A stretch of 64,000 nucleotides of DNA from Helianthus annuus (lineage: Eukaryota > Streptophyta > Magnoliopsida > Asterales > Asteraceae). The DNA lies in contig NC_035435.2 in assembly GCF_002127325.2 (NCBI RefSeq), forward strand, positions 9,767,955-9,831,954, given 5' to 3'. The notes beneath the pieces were generated by a model. It had not been told where the DNA came from. It ran no database searches and saw nothing but the letters and a program-made list of their open reading frames with translations. This document shows positions 1-8,123 of the stretch, one piece after another; within the stretch, counting starts at the first letter, position 1; each line of letters begins with the position of its first letter. The position numbers were made by a program, and so were the translations under genes.

Positions 1-1
1 T

Positions 2-958
2 ATGATAGTTACTGGAAATGATGAAGAGGAAATGAAAAGGCTGAAAGAAAATTTATTCACAGAATTCGAGATGAAGGACTTGGGTAGACTTAAGTACTTT
101 CTCGGCATTGAGGTACTAAGGTCGAAACAAGGAATTTTTATTTGCCAGAAAAAATATGTTCTAGACTTATTAGCTGAAACAGGGATGATTGACTGCAAAC
201 CCGCAGAAACTCCGATGATGATGAATCAAAAACTTTATATGGAAGAAGGAGCAAAGTTGGCCAACAGAGAAACATATCAACGGATTGTGGGAAAGCTAAT
301 ATATCTCTCCCACACCCGCCCAGATATAGCCTATGCTGTAGGAGTGGTCAGTCAGTTTATGCATCAACCCCAGATTTCTCATATGGAGGCAGTCTGGAGA
401 ATTATCAGATATCTCAAAGGAACACCTGGTTATGGGGTTTTGTTCAAATCAAATGGGCATCTAACAATACAAGCATATACTGATGCAGACTGGGCAGGAG
501 ATAAGGGGAACCGAAGGTCAACATCAGGTTATTTCACGTTAGTCGGAGGAAATTTGGTTACATGGAGAAGTAAGAAACAAAAGGTTGTTGCTCTTTCAAG
601 TGCAGAGGCAGAGTTCAGAGGGATAGCTCGGGGCTTGGCAGAAGTTTTATGGATACAAAAACTCTTAACCGAAATTGGTTTTCCTCCAACAGACTCTAGC
701 AGGATTATGTGTGACAACAAAGCAGCAATTCAGATCTCAGAGAATCCAGTGCAACATGATCGAACAAAGCATGTAGAAGTAGACAGACACTTCATTAAGG
801 AAAAATTGGAGGCTAAGATCATTGAGCTTCCATTTGTCCGATCAGAAGACCAACTAGCAGACATACTAACAAAAGCTGTGAATGGAAAAATCTTCAATGA
901 GTGTTTGGTCAAGTTGAACATTGGAGACCCCACTATTCAACTTGAGGGGGAGTGTTGA
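2..958 (+). CDS. Copia polyprotein C-terminus: RT end and RNase H
   Basis: This is the C-terminal 318 residues of a copia pol polyprotein, open from the window edge. The first residues lie just past the RT catalytic site; the conserved RT tail (KDLGRLKYFLGIEV, about residues 27-40) follows, then the thumb segment with YQRIVGKLIYL and RPDIAYAV. RNase H starts near residue 155: YTDADWAGD, SSAEAEF, CDNKAA and KHVEVDRHF are all present, so the nuclease catalytic acids look intact. The protein ends at LEGEC, its stop codon using the first bases of the LTR, as is common in copia elements. No frameshift or internal stop is visible, which suggests a fairly young element. RT and RNase H copy the element RNA into DNA inside the virus-like particle. 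Confidence 0.93.
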   Translation: MIVTGNDEEEMKRLKENLFTEFEMKDLGRLKYFLGIEVLRSKQGIFICQKKYVLDLLAETGMIDCKPAETPMMMNQKLYMEEGAKLANRETYQRIVGKLIYLSHTRPDIAYAVGVVSQFMHQPQISHMEAVWRIIRYLKGTPGYGVLFKSNGHLTIQAYTDADWAGDKGNRRSTSGYFTLVGGNLVTWRSKKQKVVALSSAEAEFRGIARGLAEVLWIQKLLTEIGFPPTDSSRIMCDNKAAIQISENPVQHDRTKHVEVDRHFIKEKLEAKIIELPFVRSEDQLADILTKAVNGKIFNECLVKLNIGDPTIQLEGEC

Positions 959-1170
959 AAAGAATAAACATTGTGGGGTTAGTCAACTCCACCTTCCACA
1001 AATTAAGGCTCAATCATCTCCATCATCCGTGAATTAAGGGTCAATCACAGCTAATATTTCCTTGTAATTTACTATAAATGTTGTCCTGGTTCTTTGTAAT
1101 AGACACACACAAAAAAAAAAAAAAATTTATGAAATACAAGTTTTTCGGTAATTCTCTCTGATTTGCAACA
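953..1170 (+). repeat. Copia 3' LTR (218 bp)
   Basis: The LTR begins TGTTG right after the polypurine tract and ends CAACA. It holds an A-rich run at about 1111-1125, probably an expanded A tract. The length is short but normal for a copia LTR. The base after it, from 1171, belongs to a LINE coding region; TGTAC (1171-1175) is the candidate right copy of the target duplication. Confidence 0.85.
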
Positions 1171-1966
1171 TGTACCACGGTGCATGCTTTTTGCTTATGA
1201 TATTGTGTTAGTTGTAGAGACTAGGCAAAACCTGAACGCGAGGTTAGAGGAGTGGTGGGCGGCGTTAGAGGGTAAAGGTTTAAAGATTAGTCGCTCAAAT
1301 ACAGAGTACTTTTATTGTGATTTTAGTGGTACAAACAACTATGAGAACACTCAGATCACCATTGATGGCCAAGTGGTTCTGCAGGCTACTAAGTTCAAAT
1401 ATTTAGGATCTTTTGTGCAACAGGACAGGGAGATAGATAGTGACGTGGCCCACCACATTCAGGTGGGCTGGAGTAGGTGGAGAGTAGCCACTAGGGTATT
1501 GTGTGACAGGAGCTTCCCAACTAAAGTAAAGGGAAAATTTTATAGGATTGCAATTAGACCTGCAATGTTTTATGGGACATATTGTTGGGCTATCAAGAAC
1601 ACATAAGCGCGCAAGATGAAGGTATCAGAGATGAGGATGCTTAGATGGATGAGTGGGAACACAAGGTTAGACCGGATAAGAAATAAGGTTTTTAGGGAAA
1701 GACTAGGGGTGACTAGTATATCGGGTAAGATAAAGAGGAGAAGATTGAAATGGTTTGGTCATGTGAAGAAGAGGTTGACGATGCCACCAAATAGGGTGGA
1801 AACCCTCGGTGTGGACGGGAGGAGGAGGAGGAGGAGGAGTAGAGGAAGACCTAAATTGACTTGGGATGAGTGGATTAGGAAAGATTTTCAAGAGATGCAC
1901 CTTTCTGAGGACATGGTACAAGATAGGAGTTCGTTGAGACGTAGGATTAAGGTTAAAAACTTTTAG
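1171..1966 (+). pseudogene. RTE LINE reverse transcriptase fragment
   Basis: The frame runs from the copia LTR border to a stop at 1964-1966 with one in-frame TAA at 1604-1606. Recognisable pieces are the RT catalytic block, where the usual FADD reads FAYD, then GKGLKISRSNTEY, KFKYLGSFVQQD, and after the stop the RTE C-terminal signature (SEMRMLRWMSGNTRLDRIRN, then LKWFGHVKKR). Tyr replaces the first catalytic Asp (codon 1196-1198) while the second Asp (1199-1201) remains, so the polymerase site is dead. An Arg-rich run near 1815-1845 comes from a (GGA)n expansion. This is a decayed LINE copy. Confidence 0.85.
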
Positions 1967-2352
1967 GGGATGGTACAGTTGGGTCTTAGCTTTGTCTTAG
2001 AGGTGTAGATTTTCCAACACTTTAGGTGGAAATTGCATGTGATTACCTTATGGGGTATATTTAGATGTTTTACGATGGTATATTTATTTATATTTTTCTA
2101 TGTTTTGTGACTTATATCTATCTCTATTTTGCTATGCAACTCTGTCACCAATTTTATGTTATTGTGCCATTGCTATATTTTTAGGCCGGTTTGTTTGTAT
2201 GTTGATTGTTCTGAGCCGATGTTCTCTCTGGAAGTAGACTGTCTACCCACACGGATAGAGGCAATGTCTGTCTACATCTTATGCTCTCTAGACCCTATGA
2301 ATTGCTTTGCTATTTATGGGATTTACTAGGTACTGTTGTTGATGTTGTATAG
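1171..2352 (+). mobile_element. RTE-type LINE, 3' part
   Basis: The C-terminal half of an RTE-clade reverse transcriptase (1171-1966) is followed by a 3' UTR of about 385 bp. The UTR end (about 2215-2352) has the layout known from plant RTE LINEs and the SINEs that borrow their tail: a 'CTACCCACACGGATAG' block, a 'GTCTACATCTTA' block, 'AGACCCTATGAATTG', 'TATTTATGGGATTTACTAGG', then a short TTGTTG-type simple tail. The 5' part was separated by the copia insertion and is not in the window. Confidence 0.8.
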
Positions 2353-2629
2353 TTCTAAATATGTTTTTTTTTCTAATGTACATATATGTAAGATACATAT
2401 TTAAAGTTGAAAAATAAGTATCGTACATATATGTTTCATACTATAGATATTTGTATAGTTTAAGAATTGACAATATACATATACATACATATATATATAT
2501 ATATATATACATAAAAACCTCTAAAAAACGTTCCATTAAAAATAAGAAAAAACTTGACTTAAAGAAAATGTCAGGTCCAAAATATTTTCGCGTTTCTCAA
2601 CTACCACGTGTTTCTCTTAGGATCCTTAC

Positions 2630-2663
<34 letters not shown>

Positions 2664-4010
2664 AATAGAAGGGTAATTGAGAATTGTGAAAAACATTCTG
2701 AATCACATATTTTACTTAAAGAAAAATGCTCTGTCTCATGATTTAAATTTTTTATACGTAAAGTGACGTTGGTTTATGCTTTCTCTTTATTTTAATAATA
2801 TAATATGATATGCTTAACTTTATTCGTGTTTCAGAAAGAAAGTTATGTTAAAAATCGAACAAGTTATGTTAAAAAACGAACGAGTCAATTATAATTGCTT
2901 TTTGATCTTTGTCGTGACAAACTGAACCGATGCCATCCGAACAAGATCGATACTGATACTGGTATTCATTTTTATGGTTTTCTTAACGTTCCTATGGGTG
3001 TTGTAACGAAACGAAATGATTCTGACTGAGTAATATCGTTATTGGCACCAGTATATTATAATCTGAACTGGTACCGATATTCGTTTTTTGGTGTTTGATT
3101 GATGCATCTCTTTCAGTCATTGTACAAGTGTCGGTATCTTACCCATAATGTAACGAACTGAACCATTGATCGGATGTCTGCCACAACATGTGAAAAATCT
3201 CATGGATATATATTATACATTAAGCAATATCGACATATCGTCTATAATTAGGCAGTATTTCATTCCATTCATATACTAGTTGATTTCATTAAACAAAAAA
3301 CCTTACTCAAATGCATCCTTATGCTATATAATATTTAGACAAAACATACTACCAACCAAATTGTATACTTTTTCTATTTTGTTAGCAATAAAAAGTAAAT
3401 ATCTATATGTGTATTAACTTGTTAATACAAAAATAATTTTATGTAATTAATTAAAAAAGTTTAAGCTCTTGGACCTAAGTTCTTTTACAAAAAATTGGAG
3501 GTAATAAAGATACCTTGAGAAAAAGGGCGTCTTTGGTCTACTCTAAATAAAAAACAAGTACCGTGGCTATAAAAATGGATCCTCACCAAGATCCGAATTT
3601 TTATTATCTTGAAATTTGTGACCCTTTTATATCTTTATTTATAATCATAAATATTTATATATTTAGGAAAAAAAATGCTAAAGGGGTATCTTCAATACCT
3701 TCCTTCTCACTTCATTAAAGTTTGGTATTGCAGTAGAAGATCCTTTCTTTAATCTTCTTTAAGTTTAACAAGGAGTGTTACTCTCTTTTTCAAACTTTTG
3801 TGGGTTTTTGTGTCCCTAAAAAAATTATATTAATCTTTCTATCAAGTAAAATTAACCACAACTTTCATATATGTATCCTCCTGTATCCCAAAGTTAAGTA
3901 TTCACATCAATATAAGGTCTTAAAGTTTTAAAATGTAAAAAAAAAATAGCACTATTCAAGCTTTTTTACTGTTATTCTAGTCGTTTGTAATGGTTTAAAA
4001 GAAAGTGATG
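2353..4010. other. AT-rich spacer with microsatellites, no gene
   Basis: No supported coding region. It holds two (AT)n tracts (about 2489-2509 and 2630-2655). A stretch at about 2900-3180 has dispersed motifs of the type GGTACCGATATTCG and CGAACTGAACC, which probably belong to an old transposon. I see no terminal repeats. Confidence 0.7.
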
Positions 4011-4015
4011 GTTTT

Positions 4016-4511
4016 TGATGTAGCGCGTGATACGGAAACGAAGATCAAACACGTTGATTTAAAGAATACCCGTGTGTTCTTCCCTAATCCCCAAGATTCC
4101 ACCCAAAAGGCACGGAATTTAAAGTGAAAAATCAATTATGTCAAAATTCAAGTCTGAGCTTTTCAATTACTAGAGAAAGATATAAATAGGAACAGAAATT
4201 CGAAACGGGCCTAAAAAAGACAATGGGCCAAACACAAGCCCAAAAACAAAATGCCCAAAATACTTTAAAAAACATAAAAATGTAAATAACTAATAGAAAT
4301 TAGCGTTTTTTGGGCCGGACGATGACCCAAACCGCCGTAGGCCATTTGCAGCAAGATGGAGCTCGTTCTCACGTTCGTTTCGCCTGGTCGCACGCCCAAA
4401 ACGGACCCCCGTGGCCCAAGTTAGAGCCAATTTAGTGAAGCCCCTTTTGTTACACGATCTTGGGCCTCCAAATACAAAATAGCCCGCTCCTCCACACTTG
4501 GGCCCGCATCA
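4016..4511 (+). mobile_element. Solo LTR (496 bp) with TSD
   Basis: The segment starts TGATGTAGCGCG and ends GGGCCCGCATCA, giving a TGATG/CATCA inverted terminus. It is flanked by identical 5-bp repeats GTTTT at 4011-4015 and 4512-4516. A TATA box (TATAAATA, 4181-4188) on the plus strand suggests plus orientation. The base composition is richer in G+C than the surroundings. No internal retrotransposon sequence is beside it, so it is best read as a solo LTR left by recombination between two LTRs. The family is not recognised. Confidence 0.8.
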
Positions 4512-4680
4512 GTTTTTCTTCCCAATGTTAACCTGAAGTAACCTGTAACTCAAACCTATTCCAATGTATTTGTGACACTGATGATGAGTTGGAGAAGAGA
4601 GAAAGTAGAGAGAGTATAAAAGTTATTGGTTAAGTGCAAGCATTTGTGGAGAGATAATGATGTTTGAGACTAATGAAGTC

Positions 4681-5412
4681 TTTTTTTTTTTTTTTTTTTT
4701 TTTTTGAACGGCCAACATAAGAATTTTATTAATTTCTAACCAGCGGCTAGCACCAAAATTACAGTCACCAATTACACCATTTTTACCTGCCTAATACATC
4801 TGAACACCAATCACCAACATAAAACTATTTTAGAACACATCGAAACTACGCCATTGCTCCTAGGACATCTCCGAAACTTTGGAACGGTTCTTTATCCATA
4901 GGAAGCTCTTAGTCTTTATCTCTTCGACAATGCTACTGATTGTTTTAGTTTTTCCAGAAAACATAAGCTCATTCCTCATATTCCATATACTCCAAATAGT
5001 TACTTGGCAAATTGCATGGAAAGCCTTCCTTTTTTTTTCTTGAGCTTCCAAGGTGTTTGTAAGAGTCTAGAATATCTTTAAGACTAAAAGCTATGATTGG
5101 ATGACATTTACACCATTGGAACACAACCTGCCAGATAACCTGGGCATAGCCGCATGATACGAGAAGATGATCGCTTGTTTCCGAATATTCCCTGCAGAGG
5201 ATGCACTCCGATGACTGAATCGAAATACCCCGTTTAGCTAATGCGCCCCTAGTTGGAAGTCTCTCCTTTTCCGCTTTCCAAGCAACTATACCGACCTTTT
5301 TTGGCACCCAATTGTTCCATTCCACGATGTAAACCTGATCAGTCCTATTGTGACACTGGAGAACCTTTTTAACGCTAGCAACAAAGAACAAGAAAGATGA
5401 AATCGAGTGATT
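4681..5412 (-). mobile_element. L1-type LINE, 5'-truncated copy
   Basis: Read on the minus strand, this is the C-terminal end of L1 ORF2, a 3' UTR of about 150 bp ending GCCGTTC, and a poly(A) tail (the T run at 4681-4705). Truncation at the 5' end is typical of incomplete target-primed reverse transcription. I did not find a convincing target duplication. Confidence 0.85.
4860..5412 (-). pseudogene. L1 ORF2 C-terminus with zf-RVT domain
   Basis: The minus-strand translation shows the zinc-binding domain that follows RT in plant L1 ORF2 proteins (zf-RVT): NNWVPKKVGIVAWKAEKERL, then LPTRGALAKRG, CILCREYSETSDHLLVSC (Cys-Cys-His-Cys ligands) and VIWQVVFQWC. A frameshift near 5040-5050 moves the frame; the continuation reads HAICQVTIWSIWNMRNELMF and ends about 4860 with FLWIKNRSK. 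The RT itself is missing. The copy cannot be functional. Confidence 0.85.
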
Positions 5413-5470
5413 AGTTTTTTTTTTGAACGGCAAAGGTTACGTAATCCCTACTAAATTACAAAGAGAGTGA
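5413..5470 (-). repeat. Second L1 3' tail, short fragment
   Basis: A second T run at about 5413-5424 is followed by GAACGGC, exactly as at the first L1 tail at 4681-4715. On the minus strand it reads as a 3' UTR end GCCGTTC plus poly(A), directly abutting the 5' break of the L1 copy to its left. The first residues of the long minus-strand frame (PFKKK) come from this tail, not from ORF2. Only about 45 bp of the second copy is recognisable. Confidence 0.55.
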
Positions 5471-5511
5471 ATAGTGAGATGATGTTTTTAACAAAAAAAT
5501 GATCTTGCATT

Positions 5512-5681
5512 TAAGATGGTCTAAGACCATGAGTAGTGGTTTGGTAAACTACATGCTCTTTTTTGACACGTGGCATCTACGTCATTTTAACTAAACCACT
5601 TGGTGAAAAGGTATAGCGGTGAGACATGTGGTTTGGAATTGAAAAATTAATTAAAAAAAGAAAATTGGAAATAAATAATCT
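5512..5681. repeat. Harbinger-type MITE termini, fragmentary
   Basis: ATGGTC-TAA-GACCATG (around 5515-5530) looks like one Harbinger end and one Harbinger start meeting at a shared TAA target site. GACCATGAGTAGTGG matches the terminal repeat of the larger Harbinger element at 40820-43726. The far ends were not found, so the extent is uncertain. Confidence 0.4.
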
Positions 5682-6003
5682 CACCTAACTTAATTTGGCA
5701 GATGATAATCCCAAGTCAGTTATTGGCCGATAATAATCCAAACTGGTCAATTTTTTTTTGTAAAATATTCCGTCGTTAAAATAGCTTAACGGAGTTAAGT
5801 TTTTTTTTTTCCGAATTACAAATCAATGTTCTAGGGCTTTTGATCAGAATGAGGATACGAGTCGGTTGATGTAAAACTTACTTCGAAATATTGCCCCAAC
5901 CCACGAAAACGGTGCTTCAATTCGGATGTTTAAACTTCCAATTAACAAAAATAAGCCATTTCGAGCAGAATTTCGAGGTAAGTTTTACATCAATCGACTC
6001 ATA
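5682..6003. mobile_element. Foldback element, left part and start of right arm
   Basis: Bases 5682-5885 form a left arm whose reverse complement reappears as 5975-6003 continued at 40575-40748. The arms match over about 200 bp with roughly 10% mismatch: both carry ATAATCCCAAGT, TAAAATAGCTTAAC and GAGTCGGTTGATGTAAAAC-type blocks. The terminal sequence is CACCTAACT. A loop of about 90 bp lies at 5886-5974. Gypsy-1 split the right arm, and joining its two flanks restores the match with a single copy of TCGTA. Long arms of this sort suit a Mutator-type or foldback MITE; I could not fix a target duplication for this element. Confidence 0.75.
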
Positions 6004-6954
6004 TGTCGCAACCCCCGCCCCCTACCTGTCCCGAGAACGGGCGGCCGTGAGAATCAGTATCGGTGGTATCGGTGTTTATCAATTTGGTAGCGGAAATTAA
6101 ATCAGGACCGTAGTTAGGAAATGTTTTATCAGAGTAAAAGACCACATTTTATATTAATAAGTATATTGGGATAAAACCCAAGTTTTCATTACAAACTGTT
6201 TTATAGGGGTAAACCCCATTTTATTGAAATAAAACATCTTCTTTATTTAGGTAACTTTTATAGCCACTTTTCCAAGCCTTCAATGCTGTCCAGCTGGCTT
6301 CTAGTTGGCTTTCACATTTTGTTACCGGAAACGCTTTTAAAAACATTTTGTCAGTGGGAAATACTGGTGAGTGAATCCCAGTTTAATCAAGAAGAGTTTT
6401 TTCTTTTAAAAGTATTGAGAGCGATTACAATGTTTATATCTACACAATTACTCATTCAGTATTGTGAATCCTGACGGTGAGTCATATTACCCATTGGCTA
6501 ACTCTTTGTCCAATGGTAACGTGTTCCACATTTTGTATACAAAACCCCAACATACAGGCAGCAATTGAAGAATTACAAAGACTCAATCACTGCTTAATCA
6601 CATTGTGAAATATTTAAGGTTTTGTAAAAACAATTTACCAAAAGGAGATTACTCACATTGTTGTCTTAGGGTTTTCTTTAAGGATTTCCTGGTGATTATC
6701 TATAAATTACAAAAATGCACATGCGTTAGTATAATAACCCAATATTTACATTAGTAAAACCCTCCCCAAGACGACATTCCAACGACTACGTCGGGCAGAA
6801 CCACGACAACCGTTACGGAACCCTGGATCAATCAGGCAGCGTATCTAATACGTAACCGGGGTTATGATACTTACAACGAGGCAGAACTCCGTTATTTAGG
6901 GGGGTATTATGCCTGAGAATAGCTTTAGCTATGTGAAAATTCGAGAGAGAAAAG
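6004..6954 (-). repeat. Gypsy-1 3' LTR, distal part
   Basis: It aligns collinearly with 39221-40170, the other LTR. It is cut at 6954 by the gag-only copia element; AAAAG (6950-6954) is repeated at 13054-13058, where the LTR resumes. Scattered substitutions and small indels between the two LTRs show that Gypsy-1 is older than the elements inside it. Confidence 0.9.
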
Positions 6955-7490
6955 TGTTGGTGCAGTTGTCTGTCGACTACATCTTCGTTCGAGTCTTAGA
7001 GTCTTAGAATAGGAATGATTGTAAATGATTGTAAATATGAGAAATAGTGATTGTATAGGTTTAGATATTGGATCGCTCATTAGGGTATTATTGGGCTGAA
7101 CCGCTCGAACGGTTAGAAGCTGAACCGTTCGAATGGCAATCAAGCTGGATCGCTCGTATGGCAAACCAGCTGAACCGCTCATTGGACATGATTGCATGAA
7201 CCGCTCCAATGACATGTATGGGCCGCTTATTGGGCCTGTCCAATAAGCGGTCCCAGATCTCTATATATACCCTAAAGGCGATTTCAGTTGTAACAACAGT
7301 TGGAACAGTGTCTAGAAAACGTGCCGAAGCTTTGCCGGTGCGAGATTTGAGCTGTAAACGTCTGATATTAGTAAAACAAGTAGTTAAAGTGATTTGCCTG
7401 CTGTTTCTACCTTAGTTTCTTGTAATTCCGCACTTGAAACCAAGGAGAAAGCCTCTGAACGACTCGTTTGGGTCAGAATACGATCCTACA
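6955..7490 (+). repeat. Gag-only copia 5' LTR
   Basis: Starts TGTTGGTGCAG and ends CGATCCTACA. A TATA box (TATATATA, about 7262-7270) follows a block (about 7070-7255) with repeated GAACCGCTC / GGATCGCTC motifs and an inverted copy, CCAATAAGCGGTCC. The copy carries a tandem GATTGTAAAT duplication (about 7018-7038) that the 3' LTR lacks. Confidence 0.9.
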
Positions 7491-7492
7491 AG

Positions 7493-7504
7493 TGGTATCA
7501 GAGC
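7493..7504 (+). promoter_or_regulatory. Primer-binding site, initiator tRNA-Met type
   Basis: TGGTATCAGAGC lies two bases after the 5' LTR. It is complementary to the 3' end of plant initiator tRNA-Met, the usual primer for minus-strand synthesis. Confidence 0.92.
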
Positions 7505-7699
7505 TCAGGAGGAGGTTCTCTGCAGAAATTAGCTGGATTTCGTCACTTTTTCTTACTTCTACACCTTCTTTTTCTGATTCGGGAAGATTTCACGGTCGGA
7601 ATTTGCTCAATTTTTCACAGATTGTGCGAAATAGTATCGAGATAAACCCTAGAAAGTTTCAGATCAAAATTCAAAGTCTAAGTGGATCAAAATTGGATT

Positions 7700-8090
7700 T
7701 GAATGTGGACCGCTCGTTCGAACATAGCCTGAACCGCTCGACCGAACAGTTCTGAACCGCTCATCCGGACGGTTGAGGATCGCTCATTCGAAAGATCAGG
7801 GATCGCTCATTCGAAAGATCAGGAACCGCTTATCCGAACGATCAGGAACCGCTTATCCGGACCATTGTGAATCGCTCATTCGGTTGGATTGTTCTTGGAT
7901 CGCTTATTCGAACTGATTTGGACCGCTCCAAATTCACTGATTGTGGATCGCTTATTTGGATCATTTCTGGATCGCTTATTCAGACAATTTTTGAATCGCT
8001 TATTTGTCATCCGGATTGCTTATCTGGACCGCTTATTTGGCTCAATTGCTGTTTGGTTCGCTTTTCTGTCACATTTAGATCGCTTATTCG
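7700..8090 (+). repeat. Leader array of GGATCGCTTATTCG-type motifs
   Basis: About 17 imperfect copies of GGATCGCTTATTCG or GAACCGCTCATCCG occur every 20-30 bases, all in the same orientation, between the PBS and the gag start. The same core (GA/TCCGCTC or GATCGCTC) recurs in the LTR upstream of the TATA box. The spacing is irregular, so this is not a simple tandem satellite. A role in RNA packaging, dimerisation or transcription is inference. Confidence 0.8.
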
Positions 8091-8123
8091 TCAACAAACA
8101 CGTGTCGTTCTGTTTTGCGAAAC

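Larger units (their letters stand above)
1..1170 (+). mobile_element. Ty1/copia retrotransposon, 3' part
   Basis: The window opens inside the pol gene of a copia element. The reading frame stays open to its natural stop, which lies inside the start of the 3' LTR. A polypurine tract (positions 941-952, TTGAGGGGGAG) precedes an LTR that starts TGTTG and ends CAACA, a perfect 5-bp terminal inverted repeat. LINE sequence begins directly after the LTR, so this copia element inserted into the LINE at 1171. The 5' part and the other copy of the target duplication lie off the window. Confidence 0.93.

Noticed and set aside
4640..5490. GAGATAATGATGTTT (left) and GAGATGATGTTT (right) as the L1 target duplication
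   Set aside because: The match needs a gap and does not abut the poly(A) tail or the 5' break.
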